Shown here: piece by piece, positions 50,163 to 59,958 of the stretch
Layout of the letters: each line of letters starts with the position of its first letter
Numbering within the stretch: position 1 is the first letter of the stretch
Source of the DNA: Gluconobacter potus
Lineage (GTDB): Bacteria > Pseudomonadota > Alphaproteobacteria > Acetobacterales > Acetobacteraceae
Length of the DNA stretch: 64,000 bases
Assembly (NCBI RefSeq): GCF_015244705.1
Contig: NZ_JABCQF010000004.1
Coordinates: forward strand, 238,579 to 302,578
Direction: 5' to 3'
The notes under the pieces: model-generated
What the model saw: the letters and a program-made list of their open reading frames with translations, nothing else
Told to the model about the DNA's origin: nothing
Databases searched by the model: none
Position numbers and translations under genes: made by a program

Positions 50163-51458
50163 TCAGCGCGCGCCTGGGCGGGGACCACCACGACCGGGGG
50201 CGCCACCACGACTGCCGCCTGGACGACCACCCGAGGGCGGTCCCGAGCGACGGCGTCCACCGCCGCCGCCGCCACGACCACCACCCAGAACCGGCGGACG
50301 CTGCGTGGACAGTCGGGCCTCTTCGGAATGGAAAGGGTGATCCGTCACAACCGGAATGGGCTTGCCGATCTTCTTCTCAATATCCTTGAGCCATGCGCGC
50401 TGTTCGGCGTCACACAGGGAGACTGCACAACCCTCACGTCCAGCCCGGGCCGTACGGCCAATACGGTGGACATAGGATTCCGGCACATTCGGCAGATCGT
50501 AGTTGAAGACGTGACTGACCTCGTCCACGTCGATACCGCGAGCCGCGATGTCGGTAGCCACCAGCGCCTTGATGGCGCCACTGCGGAAACCGGCCATGGC
50601 GCGCTCACGGGCACCCTGGGACTTGTTGCCATGGATGGCTTCCGCCCGGATCCCGTTCTTGTTCAGGAACTCGGCAACCTTGTTGGCTTCATGCTTCATC
50701 AGCGTGAACACCACAGCACGGGCAACGCTCGGGCTTTCCAGCAGCATGAGAGCTGCATCTTTCTTGCTGCCCGAGTCAACGAACATGACAGCCTGATTGA
50801 TGCGATCAACCGTGCTCGATTCAGGCGTGACCTGAACCGTTGCCGGGTTCTTCAGAAGCGAATGGGCCAGGTCGCTGATGGACGGCGGCATGGTTGCCGA
50901 GAACAGCAGGGTCTGACGCTGCTTGGGAAGCAGGGCCATGATGCGCTGGATATCGCGCACGAAGCCCATGTCCAGCATCCGGTCGGCCTCATCGAGAACG
51001 AGGATTTCCAGAGTGGAGAGATCGATATGCTTCTGCCCGATCAGATCAAGCAGACGCCCGGGCGCAGCCACGAGGACGTCCACACCGCGACGGGTGGCCT
51101 CGATCTGGCGTCCCTGCCCGACCCCACCGAACACGACGGCATAGGAGAACTTCATGTGCCGCGCATAAGCGGCAAAGCTCTCACCGATCTGCGACGCCAG
51201 TTCACGCGTGGGCGCAAGAACCAGGGCACGGACGCCCTTCGGCGGCGCGGGGCGACGATTCGTGAAGATATGGTTCAGGATGGGGAGCGCGAATGCTGCC
51301 GTCTTGCCGGTTCCGGTCTGGGCCAGACCGAGAAGATCGCGACCTTCGAGCAGATAAGGGATGGCACCGGCCTGAATCGGGGTCGGCGTGGTGTAGCCTT
51401 CTTCCGCGAGAGCCTTCTGAATTGGCTCGGCAAGCTTGAGTTCGGCGAAACTGGTCAT
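50163..51458 (-). CDS. DEAD-box ATP-dependent RNA helicase
   Basis: The product is a 431-residue RNA helicase of the RhlE type. Motifs in order: Q motif TTPTPIQ, motif I AQTGTGKT, DEAD in LVLDEADRMLDMG, SAT in FSATMP, and VI in HRIGRTARAG. The C-terminal tail is Gly/Arg-rich (GGGRGGGGGGRRRSGP and further RGG), which binds RNA. The ATG at 51458 with AAGGAGAGG upstream was chosen. Likely roles are ribosome assembly and RNA turnover. Confidence 0.94.
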   Translation of the reverse strand: MTSFAELKLAEPIQKALAEEGYTTPTPIQAGAIPYLLEGRDLLGLAQTGTGKTAAFALPILNHIFTNRRPAPPKGVRALVLAPTRELASQIGESFAAYARHMKFSYAVVFGGVGQGRQIEATRRGVDVLVAAPGRLLDLIGQKHIDLSTLEILVLDEADRMLDMGFVRDIQRIMALLPKQRQTLLFSATMPPSISDLAHSLLKNPATVQVTPESSTVDRINQAVMFVDSGSKKDAALMLLESPSVARAVVFTLMKHEANKVAEFLNKNGIRAEAIHGNKSQGARERAMAGFRSGAIKALVATDIAARGIDVDEVSHVFNYDLPNVPESYVHRIGRTARAGREGCAVSLCDAEQRAWLKDIEKKIGKPIPVVTDHPFHSEEARLSTQRPPVLGGGRGGGGGGRRRSGPPSGGRPGGSRGGAPGRGGPRPGAR

Positions 51459-51585
51459 GGACCTCTCCTTTGAGACGGCAAGGTCATGCTCAGGCAACCG
51501 CACCGTTATATCCCCTGCCTGACCAACTGGCCGCAGGCATTTATGGCAAGTGACCCCATTTTCCACCCTGCCTCACCTGTTAAAC

Positions 51586-51606
51586 CGGGCCTGAAACAGG
51601 CCCGGA
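51586..51606 (-). terminator. Hairpin downstream of the nitroreductase gene
   Basis: A 9-bp perfect stem CCGGGCCTG / CAGGCCCGG with an AAA loop (TTT on the - strand) is followed on the - strand by TTTAAC. It lies about 150 nt after the nitroreductase stop. The rest of the 300-nt gap between helicase and nitroreductase shows no gene. Confidence 0.5.
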
Positions 51607-51758
51607 CAGAACAGAACTGGCGGGTTATGAAGTCATCATCACACTTCAGCAGACTGGCCCTGAAGTGCCCGTGGGATGTAGGACAACGCTTGTCCCATTG
51701 CAAGGAGACAGGGACCCTTAGCTGAAAAAAGCCATTGGTATTTCTTGAAATTTTGCAA

Positions 51759-52367
51759 TCAAGAGAAGCAGTCGTACTGAACCACTGCATCAAGAGGCAA
51801 AAACCCGCCACGGGGTCGAGGCGATGATGCCTCACGTCCAAGCGCGACGAACATCACAATTTCATGATCCGCTGGAAGATTGATGATCTCCCCAACCTGA
51901 CCGAAGTCGAAACCATCCATGGGGCAGGTCTGAAGGCCATGCGCTGCTGCTGCCATCATGAGCGCATAGGCCGCAAGACCACAGGACCGGATCCCCTCGT
52001 CCCGCTGCACCTGCTCACGTCCTTCGTAATAGGAGCGGATCATGCCGACATAACCCTCGCGCACGGACTCGGGCGCATCTTTCCAGTAGCGGGCCGGATC
52101 TTTCTCCCAGGCCTTGATGTCAGCACACATGACAATCAGCGCGGCACAGTCCTCCACTTGCGGCTGATCCCAGGCTGCAGCACGAATACGACGGCGCTGC
52201 TCCCGGTCCCGCACGACCAGAAAGCGATAATTCTGGATATTGAATGCAGTGGGGGCATGACGGGCGGCTTCGAGGATGGCCGTCAGTTCGGCTTCGGAGA
52301 TCTGATATTCCGGATCAAAATGCTTGGTCGCGCGCCGGGATACGATGGCCTGAAGAATTTCGCTCAT
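51759..52367 (-). CDS. Nitroreductase-family protein
   Basis: The product is a 202-residue FMN-dependent oxidoreductase. FMN-binding residues lie in IVSRRATKHFDPE (RR near residue 11) and EAARHAPTAFNIQNYRFLVV. The C-terminal GFDFGQVGEIINLPADHEIV is the usual second half of the site. It probably acts on quinones, nitro compounds or flavins; the substrate is unknown. It stands alone between helicase and metW. Confidence 0.9.
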   Translation of the reverse strand: MSEILQAIVSRRATKHFDPEYQISEAELTAILEAARHAPTAFNIQNYRFLVVRDREQRRRIRAAAWDQPQVEDCAALIVMCADIKAWEKDPARYWKDAPESVREGYVGMIRSYYEGREQVQRDEGIRSCGLAAYALMMAAAAHGLQTCPMDGFDFGQVGEIINLPADHEIVMFVALGREASSPRPRGGFLPLDAVVQYDCFS

Positions 52368-52496
52368 GAATCGGCAACTCCACTCTGACGGTTATCAACC
52401 CGGACCCTGCGAAAAGCAGACTCCGGCTTCAAGGTTTAACCGTACCGCAGAGCGAAGGTTGCGAAATATGAAAACGGGCTCATCAAAATAGTGCTG

Positions 52497-53102
52497 TCAG
52501 TGTCCCGCCCGCTTGAGCAGGAACATGGCCTGTTCACCGAACAGATTGGCCAGCCGGATGGAACGACGCCACGGGGCACGGGCACCATCCTCATCGATCG
52601 CCAGCCATTGCTGAATGACATAACCCTCTTCCTCGCAGAGCAGGAGAAAGTCCCGGATCGTGCAGGGATGAATATTCGGCGTGGAATACCAGGGTGTATT
52701 CCACACGGGCGTCATCGGCATCCGCCCCGTCGTCAGAAGCTGAAGCCTCAGCCGCCAGTGACCGAAATTGGGAAAGGATACAATGGCATGACGCCCGATC
52801 CTGAGCATCTGCCTCAGGACCTCGCGCGGGCGTTCGACGGCCTGAAGCGTTCTTTGCAGCACGACGTAATCGAACGTGTCATCGGGATAGTCCGCCAGAT
52901 CGTGATCGGCGTCTCCATGCATGACCGGCAGGCCGTGCGCGACGGACTGCGTCACGTTCTGCATGTCGATCTCAATCCCCCGCGCATCGCAGGACCGCGT
53001 GCGATACAGATAATCGATCAGGGTGCCGTCCCCGCTTCCGACATCGAGAACACGGGCACGGGGCGCAATCATTTCGGCAATGAGCCTCTGGTCCACGCGC
53101 AT
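52497..53102 (-). CDS. metW: Methionine biosynthesis protein MetW
   Basis: The product is a SAM-methyltransferase-fold protein of 201 residues that pairs with MetX. Motif I is VLDVGSGDGTLIDYL, and the family segment VSFPNFGHWRLRLQLLTTGR (split: FPNFGHW) is present. PWYNTPNIH-like WYSTPNIHPCTIRDFL follows. It overlaps metX by one base (TGATG), so the two are coupled. MetW helps MetX activity in alphaproteobacteria and has been proposed to tune methionine level. Confidence 0.95.
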   Translation of the reverse strand: MRVDQRLIAEMIAPRARVLDVGSGDGTLIDYLYRTRSCDARGIEIDMQNVTQSVAHGLPVMHGDADHDLADYPDDTFDYVVLQRTLQAVERPREVLRQMLRIGRHAIVSFPNFGHWRLRLQLLTTGRMPMTPVWNTPWYSTPNIHPCTIRDFLLLCEEEGYVIQQWLAIDEDGARAPWRRSIRLANLFGEQAMFLLKRAGH

Positions 53103-54292
53103 CAGCGTTCTCCCGCCTTAAGGGCCGCATGTTCGGCCGCACCCGTGATGAAGCCGCGGATTGTCCGATCGAAATCCGGCTCCTCCAGCAGAAAGGCATC
53201 ATGCCCGCGGTCACTCTCGATTTCCACGAAAGAGACGTTCGCCCCTGCCCGGTTGAGTGCCCGCACCAGAAGGCGGGACTGGGATGTGGGGAACAGCCAG
53301 TCCGAGCTGAACGACACGACACAGAAACGGGTCTGCGATTTCCGGAACGGGTTGGCCAGATCGCCGTCATGTTCTGCGGCCAGATCGAAATAATCCATCG
53401 CCCGGGTGATCGTCAGATACGAATTGGCATCAAAGCGCCGCACGAACGATGAGCCCTGGTGGCGCAGATAGCTCTCGACCTCAAACATTTCCCCGAACAG
53501 CGACGGACTGCTGGACGCCGGCACCGCTGTTGCCGCGTCATGCCGGACCCGGCGTCCGAATTTGCGGCTGAGAGCTTCCTCGGACAGATAGGTGATATGC
53601 GCCATCATGCGCGCCACCCCCAGTCCGCGAGCTGGAATGGCACCGAAATCCCTGTAATGGCCGTCATGCCAGTCCGGATCGGCAAAGATGGCCTGCCGGC
53701 TGACTTCATTGAATGCGATGTTCTGGGCCGAATGGAAGGGCGACGTTGCGATCGGCATGGCAGCAAACACGCGGTCCGGAAAGTCCGCGGCCCAGGTCAG
53801 CGCCTGCATTCCGCCCATCGAACCGCCAATGACCGCAAAAAGACGATCTATGCCCAGATGATCGATCAGCTTCGCCTGCGCGGCCACGATGTCATGCATC
53901 GTGATTGGCGGAAACTCACTGTCCCACGCCTTTCCCGTCTCAGCACAGATCGATCGCGGTCCCGTCGTGCCCATGCAGCCGCCAAGGACATTGGAGCACA
54001 CGACGAAATAACGATCCGTATCGATCGGAAGCCCCGGCCCCACCATCCGGCTCCACCAGCCGGGTTTGCCGGTCAGGGGATTGCGTTCCGCCAGGTACTG
54101 GTCCCCCGTCAGGGCATGACAGACCAGGATCGCATTATCCCGTGCTGGTGAGAGCGTGCCGTAGGTGCAGTAGGCGACCTCCAGCGGCGCCAGATGCACG
54201 CCACATTCCAGATCGAGACCGCTGTCCAGCCGCACGGTCTGATGTGTGTAGACCGGCCCATCCGCGATACTCGGTGACGCGCTGATGTCCAT
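53102..54292 (-). CDS. metX: Homoserine O-acetyltransferase
   Basis: The product is an alpha/beta-hydrolase-fold transferase making O-acyl-homoserine in methionine synthesis. The nucleophile elbow [10 protein letters not shown], the Asp in SDWLFPTSQ and the C-terminal His in [11 protein letters not shown] form the triad. An [12 protein letters not shown] segment is also typical. Length is 396 residues. Upstream there is a 149-nt leader on the same strand, treated separately. Confidence 0.95.
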   Translation of the reverse strand: MDISASPSIADGPVYTHQTVRLDSGLDLECGVHLAPLEVAYCTYGTLSPARDNAILVCHALTGDQYLAERNPLTGKPGWWSRMVGPGLPIDTDRYFVVCSNVLGGCMGTTGPRSICAETGKAWDSEFPPITMHDIVAAQAKLIDHLGIDRLFAVIGGSMGGMQALTWAADFPDRVFAAMPIATSPFHSAQNIAFNEVSRQAIFADPDWHDGHYRDFGAIPARGLGVARMMAHITYLSEEALSRKFGRRVRHDAATAVPASSSPSLFGEMFEVESYLRHQGSSFVRRFDANSYLTITRAMDYFDLAAEHDGDLANPFRKSQTRFCVVSFSSDWLFPTSQSRLLVRALNRAGANVSFVEIESDRGHDAFLLEEPDFDRTIRGFITGAAEHAALKAGER

Positions 54293-54400
54293 CCCAGATA
54301 CACCCCTGATGCCACGACTGAGGCCTCATGCCTCCCGGGCGCCACGGTATGGCACTGCCTGCCGATACGATCAAATCCCCTTTTGGATTGACGATGAATT
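54293..54400 (-). promoter_or_regulatory. metX leader, possible SAM-responsive element (tentative)
   Basis: On the - strand the leader before metX contains GGATTTGATCGTATCGGCAG, which partly resembles the GAUUU...CCGUAUUGCAGG core of the SAM-II (metA) riboswitch found in alphaproteobacteria. The conserved GCUAAAGG pairing end of that motif is not seen, and TGAGGCCTCA is a strong palindrome of its own. It may be a degenerate riboswitch, a repressor site or coincidence. Confidence 0.2.
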
Positions 54401-54441
54401 AACACCTTGAATAAAGTTAAAAAAACGTAAAAAAGTTATAC

Positions 54442-57400
54442 ATGCCGCATCCGTTCTCACATTCCTCTGTTGAAGATTCACGGATATCGCCGTTTCCGGC
54501 TGACGCATCTCCCCTGCAGATTCTGGGACATTCCGGCATTTTTGACGCATTTTATTATCTGAAATCCAACCCGGACCTGCACACGCTCGGAACCGCCGTT
54601 CTTCGGCATTACCACCAGCATGGATGGCGGGAGGGTCGTAAACCCAATCCCTTCTTTGACCCGCACTGGTATCTCAGCCAGAACCGCGACGTCATCGGTG
54701 ATCCCTTGCTGCATTATATCCTGCACGGAGAACGCGAGGGGCGCCGTCCGATCGCATGGTTCGATCCAGTGTGGTACGCGCGCACCTACCACGTCCCGGA
54801 ACGGATGCTGGCCCTCGCCCATTACCTGAAGAACCGCCACAACACGCCGCTGCGGCCGATCCCGGAGTTCGATCCGGACTTCTATCTGCGCACCTATCCC
54901 GATGTCGCCAAAGCCGGCCTCGATGCGCTTGAGCACTACATGGTTCAGGGGTTTCGCGAGGCCCGCAAACCTTTCGACGGGTTTGATCCCCTTTATTACA
55001 GGCGGAAATACCTTCGGCACTCTCCGGACAGCAATCCGCTGCTGCATTATCTGGAAAACCGCGGCCGGCCGGATATCCATCCGTGCAGCCCCGAAACCGA
55101 GATATCGGTTTTTGGTGAAATCAAGCGTCGGAGCAAGCCAGGGCCGCTTTTTGAAAAAGCACGCCCGTTACCCCGAAGCGCCATCCGCCGCGCCCGTATT
55201 CTGGCCTATTACCTGCCGCAGTTTCATACCATTCCCGAAAATGACGCCTGGTGGGGCGAAGGTTTCACGGAATGGACCAACCTGCCCCGAGGGATTCCGC
55301 GCTTTTCGGACCATTACCAGCCCCGTATTCCACGGGATCTGGGGCATTATACCCTGAACACACCCGAAATCCTCGAGCGACAGGCTGCGATGGCCCAAGC
55401 CGCGGGGATCGAAGGCTTCATTTTCTATTTCTACTGGTTCAACCGCAAACGCCTGCTGGACCAGCCTCTGGAAATTCTGCTGTCCAACCCGCAGATCGAT
55501 CTTCCGTTCTGCCTCATGTGGGCCAACGAGAACTGGAGCCGCCGCTGGGATGGATCAGACGATGACCTGCTGATCGCGCAGGATTACCGTTCCGAGGACG
55601 ACGAGGCCCTCGTGGACTGCTTTGCCAGGTATCTGCGTGATGCACGCTACATCCATTTTGATGGCCGACCCGTGCTCATGGTCTATCGGCCCGGGACGAT
55701 CCCCGATGCTCCGGCAGCCTTCGTCAGATGGCGTACGCTGTTCCGCACCCGCCATGGCCTGGATCCGCTTTTTGTCATGGGACAGGCCTTCGGTGACGAA
55801 AACCCCGATCTCTTCGGCCTGGACGGCGCCATCGAGTTTCCGCCCCACAAGGTTGTCTCGAACTGCAACCTGATCAATGACGAAATCACGCTGTTCGATA
55901 ATGACTTCAGCGGTCAGGTCTATGACTACGGCGAAGTGGTGGATAAAGCCCTCGCCCAGCCGAGAACACCGTTCCCCCTGATCAGGACCGCAGCGCCTTC
56001 ATGGGATAATGACGCGCGACGGCAGGGCAAAGGCCTTGTTCTGCATGGGTCAACGCCGGAACTCTATGAACGCTGGCTCAGCGGCCTGATCGAACAGGCC
56101 CAGTCCCGCACATTCTTCGGAGACCCGGTTGTCTGCATCAACGCCTGGAATGAATGGGCCGAGGGCGCCTATCTGGAACCGGACCAGCATTTCGGAAGCG
56201 CCTATCTCAACGCAACGGCACGCGCCTGTACCGGCGCCGGGAAAAACCGCTCGCGATCCGGACTCCTTCTGATTGGACATGACGCGTTTCCGGCAGGCGC
56301 ACAGCGACTGCTGCTCGAAACCGGCCGCACGCTGAAGCACTGCTTTGGCGCTGAAATCCAGTTTCTCCTCCTCGACGGAGGCGCCCTCCTCGACGAATAT
56401 CGTAACGTGGCACCCACAGAGATCGTTACGGTGGACTCAAAAACCACCACGGCGCGTCTGGAACATCTCCGCAGGCAGGGATTTCAGTCGGCAATCCTCA
56501 ACAGTGCGGCCAGTTCAGCCCTGGCGCCCCACCTTGCGGAAGCAGATATCGGCTTTCTGTTCCTCATTCATGAGCTTCCCGCGCTCCTGCGCAGTCGTAA
56601 CCTGCACGCCCCCATGGAAAAGGCCTGTACGCTGGCACGCCATGTCATTGCACCGGCGCAAAGTGTAGCGAAAAGACTTGATCTGGAAGCCCTGAACAAT
56701 CTGAAGATCCTGCCGCAGGGTCTCTACACTGAGATGCCCTTTTCATTGCAGGCCCGACAGATAATCCGCAGGGAAATGGGTCTTGGGGCAACTGACCGGA
56801 TCATCATCGGTGCCGGCTATGCAGACCTGCGTAAAGGCTTTGACCTTTTCCTTCAACTCTGGCGCAAAATGCAGGGCGCAGTCCACTATGTCTGGCTGGG
56901 CGATATTGATCCGTCCCTGAAGAACAACCTGCATGTCGAACTGAACAGTGCCCTCTCCAGTGGAGCATTCCACATGCCTGGCAGGGTCGAAAATGTGCCG
57001 GCATGGCTGGCTGCGGCAGACGTCTTTGCTCTCACTTCACGCGAAGATCCGTATCCCTCAGTCGTCCTGGAAGCTTTGGCGGCCGGGCTACCCTGTGTTG
57101 CGTTCGAGGAAACCGGCGGAATTCCGGATCTCCTGCAACAGATCGATTTTGAAACAGACCATCGCAACAGTATTGTTCCCTTTGCGGATGTGCCCGCGAT
57201 GGCGAACGCGGCAAACAAACTGGCGGCATGGTCCACAGAACGCTCGAACCGCGAACGACAGAAAACCGCTCACGCTGCTGCCCAACGCTTTAGCTTCGGG
57301 CATTATGCCCAGGAACTTCTGAGCCTCGCCCTGCCCGTGATCCCGAAAATTTCCGTCGTCATCCCCTCACACAATTACGCACGCTATATGGGCCGCCGCC

Positions 57401-58224
57401 TTTCTTCGATTTTTGCGCAGACGGTACCGGTCTTTGAGATCATCGTGCTCGACGACGCCTCAGACGACAACAGCCTCGAAATTGCCCGACAGACGGCAAA
57501 AGACTGGGATCGTGAGATCATCTGCATCGAGAATACCGTCACCTCGGGCTCGGTCTTCAGGCAGTGGCACAAAGCCGTCAGGATCGCACGTGGGGACTGG
57601 GTCTGGATTGCCGAGGCGGACGATTTCTGCGAACCGGAATTTCTTGAGCGTATTCTGGACGGTATCAAGAACAAGCCCGCTGTCGTCATGGCATTTACGG
57701 ACAGCCGGGCCGTCGACGAAGACGGCGCTCCAATTTTTCCATCCTATCGCACCTATTACTCTGAGAGCGCAGGATTACTTATGGAAAGTGACAGTCACTT
57801 TACAGGAGAGAATTTTCTCCGGGGCTGCCTGTCGGAACGCAATCTTGTCCTCAATGTCAGCAGTGCGCTCTTTCGAAAAAAACATTTACTGACAGCGATC
57901 AATGGTTGTCAGACAGACCTGAAAACCCTGCGCGTTGCAGGCGACTGGCGCATTTATCTTGAACTGCTCACGCAGAAAAACGTCGAGGTCATCTATCTGG
58001 CTCAACCCCTCAATGTGCACCGGAGACATGGAGACTCAGTCACCCATACGCTCAGCCGGCGTAATCACATCGACGAAGTCGCCTACATGCATCGCCTTCT
58101 GGCAAGTCGACTTGCCCTTCCGGAAACACATATCAGTCGCCAGAAGTGCTATTGCGCAATGTTGGAACAGCAGTTCGGACTGGCACCACATAATAATTCT
58201 GAAAAAGTCTTACCGCTTTCCTGA
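54442..58224 (+). CDS. Multidomain glycan protein: repeats, WbsX-like, GT4 and GT2
   Basis: The protein has 1260 residues. The first 215 contain five to six repeats of a pattern like FDPHWYLSQNRDV...HYxxxGxxEGRxPNPFF. About 248-600 is a WbsX-like domain (RRARILAYYLPQFHTIPEND, GFTEWTN, DHYQPRIPRDLG) of the GH99-like family found in O-antigen and capsule clusters. About 610-960 looks like a GT4 (GAGYADLRKGFDLFLQLW, EDPYPSVVLEALAAGLPCV). From 967 a GT2 domain (SVVIPSHNYARYMGRR, VLDDASDDNS) ends it. All three parts in one chain suggest a processive or multi-linkage polymerase of a surface polysaccharide. The gene stands alone, without other glycan genes nearby. Confidence 0.88.
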   Translation: MPHPFSHSSVEDSRISPFPADASPLQILGHSGIFDAFYYLKSNPDLHTLGTAVLRHYHQHGWREGRKPNPFFDPHWYLSQNRDVIGDPLLHYILHGEREGRRPIAWFDPVWYARTYHVPERMLALAHYLKNRHNTPLRPIPEFDPDFYLRTYPDVAKAGLDALEHYMVQGFREARKPFDGFDPLYYRRKYLRHSPDSNPLLHYLENRGRPDIHPCSPETEISVFGEIKRRSKPGPLFEKARPLPRSAIRRARILAYYLPQFHTIPENDAWWGEGFTEWTNLPRGIPRFSDHYQPRIPRDLGHYTLNTPEILERQAAMAQAAGIEGFIFYFYWFNRKRLLDQPLEILLSNPQIDLPFCLMWANENWSRRWDGSDDDLLIAQDYRSEDDEALVDCFARYLRDARYIHFDGRPVLMVYRPGTIPDAPAAFVRWRTLFRTRHGLDPLFVMGQAFGDENPDLFGLDGAIEFPPHKVVSNCNLINDEITLFDNDFSGQVYDYGEVVDKALAQPRTPFPLIRTAAPSWDNDARRQGKGLVLHGSTPELYERWLSGLIEQAQSRTFFGDPVVCINAWNEWAEGAYLEPDQHFGSAYLNATARACTGAGKNRSRSGLLLIGHDAFPAGAQRLLLETGRTLKHCFGAEIQFLLLDGGALLDEYRNVAPTEIVTVDSKTTTARLEHLRRQGFQSAILNSAASSALAPHLAEADIGFLFLIHELPALLRSRNLHAPMEKACTLARHVIAPAQSVAKRLDLEALNNLKILPQGLYTEMPFSLQARQIIRREMGLGATDRIIIGAGYADLRKGFDLFLQLWRKMQGAVHYVWLGDIDPSLKNNLHVELNSALSSGAFHMPGRVENVPAWLAAADVFALTSREDPYPSVVLEALAAGLPCVAFEETGGIPDLLQQIDFETDHRNSIVPFADVPAMANAANKLAAWSTERSNRERQKTAHAAAQRFSFGHYAQELLSLALPVIPKISVVIPSHNYARYMGRRLSSIFAQTVPVFEIIVLDDASDDNSLEIARQTAKDWDREIICIENTVTSGSVFRQWHKAVRIARGDWVWIAEADDFCEPEFLERILDGIKNKPAVVMAFTDSRAVDEDGAPIFPSYRTYYSESAGLLMESDSHFTGENFLRGCLSERNLVLNVSSALFRKKHLLTAINGCQTDLKTLRVAGDWRIYLELLTQKNVEVIYLAQPLNVHRRHGDSVTHTLSRRNHIDEVAYMHRLLASRLALPETHISRQKCYCAMLEQQFGLAPHNNSEKVLPLS

Positions 58225-58279
58225 CCAGCACACGCCCAAAGAACACTGCCGCCTGTGCGCAGGGGCTTCCGCCACAAGC

Positions 58280-58474
58280 TCAGGCCCCAGGTCTTCCAGC
58301 ATCCATCATGATGGTCTGGAGCTTTGCCTTTCCAGAAGTCAGGCCGTTTCGGTTAACAAAGATGACGCCGCTCAACACGCGGCGATCATCAACGCGTAGC
58401 CTGCAGCAGCTCTTGGGGAAAAAAGGGCGCAAACGATCCATCTGTTCATCCGTCTGCCAGTACAGGTCGCTCAT
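58280..58474 (-). pseudogene. IS5-family transposase, N-terminal remnant
   Basis: On the - strand the frame opens MSDLYWQTDEQMDRLRPFFP and runs VDDRRVLSGVIFVNRNGL. An internal deletion then joins it to KLQTIMMDA, the start of the catalytic segment. The rest is missing. It is the same transposase type as the C-terminal piece at 49172. Confidence 0.85.
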
Positions 58475-58581
58475 TTCCAGTCTCCTTGAAGCGCGACAAT
58501 CGGTTTGGAACTGCCGGACAGTCAGTCTGAAACCCTTTTTGCTCTATCCTGCTTGCCCATTAGGCGTCGCTTAAACGGCCC

Positions 58582-58845
58582 TTAGGTGATGATTAAAACC
58601 TCGCCACGACACCCTTGGACAGCAGACGAACGATTGATCGAATACTCAACATCGACCACTTCGATGTCGAACCGGCCGAGTATCTCACACATCTCCGGCC
58701 TGTCATTCAGGGAGAACACAAACCATCCCTTGATCCCGGCCAGCGTTGCCGTTAGCCCTTCAAACTGATCGCGCATGAACTGGGCATTATACAGATCCCG
58801 GACTGTGACGAACTGGTTGGGCCCGCCAGAGTTGTCGCGCAGCAT
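58582..58845 (-). pseudogene. DNA adenine methylase (D12 class), C-terminal fragment
   Basis: The open frame of about 87 codons ends in a recognisable D12-class tail: GIKGWFVFSLNDRPEMCEIL and RFDIEVVDVEYSI, then GEVLI. The N-terminal SAM motif and DPPY are absent, so only the last third of the enzyme remains. Such methylases are typical of phages and restriction systems. It lies between IS debris and the cytochrome gene. Confidence 0.65.
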
Positions 58846-59174
58846 TCAGGGCGCCGAGAACCATATGACGCATACGCCGTGGCATGTACGCGGGCCGATC
58901 CGCATGCGCCACAATGCCTGTTCATGCAGTGCCCAGGAATCAAAGCTTGTTGTACAGGCGGCGCAGTCCGTTTCATCTTGCGGCTGCCAGCATAATACCC
59001 TGATCCAACCGGCGCTTTGGGCGCTTATCTTCCCGCTCGACGGGAAAAGCCTCCCTTAACCGGTCGAAAATTCTCATACACCAGAAGCCATGTCAGGCCG
59101 ACAGTAACAACACATAGAGCATCAGCCCTGGCTTGTTGGCGGCCCAGCATCACGGTGCTGCTTGGTTATGAAAA
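58846..59174. other. Phage-like debris, no intact gene
   Basis: About 330 nt without a gene I can support. On the - strand a short frame (GRQQARADALCVVTVGLTW) could be a holin or lysis-protein remnant, but this is a guess. Confidence 0.4.
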
Positions 59175-59801
59175 TCAGACAGGACGCTGATCGTCTCTCT
59201 GACGAGACAAGAACCCCCGCGGCAGCATGCGCCCAAGTACTTTGTCTTTTAGGACGAACTGATGAAAAAGCGCCGCTGCGCCGTGGCCTGTCGCAAGACC
59301 CATGATCAGCCAGGCGTTCCAGCTATGCAGCGTGTGAAGCCACGTCACGGTTAACGGTGGGAACCGCGCAAATGGGGATGGGATCAGGAAGCCGAAAAAA
59401 CTCATCGTCTGTCCGGCACCCCATCGCCAGAGATAGCCGAGCACGATTTCCGCCAAAAGCAGCCCATAAAGCATGTACTCCGCTCCAAGCGCGAATATCC
59501 GGTCCAGGGGCCGGAGAAGGTCCGACAGGTGTCGACCTTCCGTCAGACGCCAGACAATACGGACCGCCATGATCGCCGTCAGCAGGATACCGGCGGTCAG
59601 ATGCGCGACGACCATCAGATGATGGACGGATTTTGCCGGCCAGTTCCAGGTCTCACCCACGGCGAACTGAAACAGCACCAGAAAGGCTGTCATCCAGTGC
59701 AGGATGATCGTCGGTCTGTCGTAGCGCAACAGACCGTCCGCGATGTGCGGCGTTGAATCAGGCATATGTGTCTCGGCAGAAAAATCTGAATCCATTTTCA
59801 T
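59175..59801 (-). CDS. Cytochrome b561-family protein
   Basis: The product is a 208-residue inner-membrane di-heme cytochrome with four helices. Likely heme ligands are His in LHWMTAFLV, HHLMVVAHLTAG, and HTLHSWNAWLIMG, with GHGAAALFHQFVLKD at the end. Its probable role is electron transfer from quinol. The ATG at 59801 was preferred; starts at 59876 and 59795 exist. It is divergent from the VIT gene. Confidence 0.88.
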   Translation of the reverse strand: MKMDSDFSAETHMPDSTPHIADGLLRYDRPTIILHWMTAFLVLFQFAVGETWNWPAKSVHHLMVVAHLTAGILLTAIMAVRIVWRLTEGRHLSDLLRPLDRIFALGAEYMLYGLLLAEIVLGYLWRWGAGQTMSFFGFLIPSPFARFPPLTVTWLHTLHSWNAWLIMGLATGHGAAALFHQFVLKDKVLGRMLPRGFLSRQRDDQRPV

Positions 59802-59958
59802 ATCATGCTTACCTGACAGGGTTCTGAACAGAACAGATTTCCCGAAAACATCGATAATATTGAAAATAACTCGCAATATCAGAATAAAATATCTATTGTA
59901 ACGACAAGAGACACATCTTATGCTTGAATTCTATTTACCAGAAACAACAGGTCGTCTG

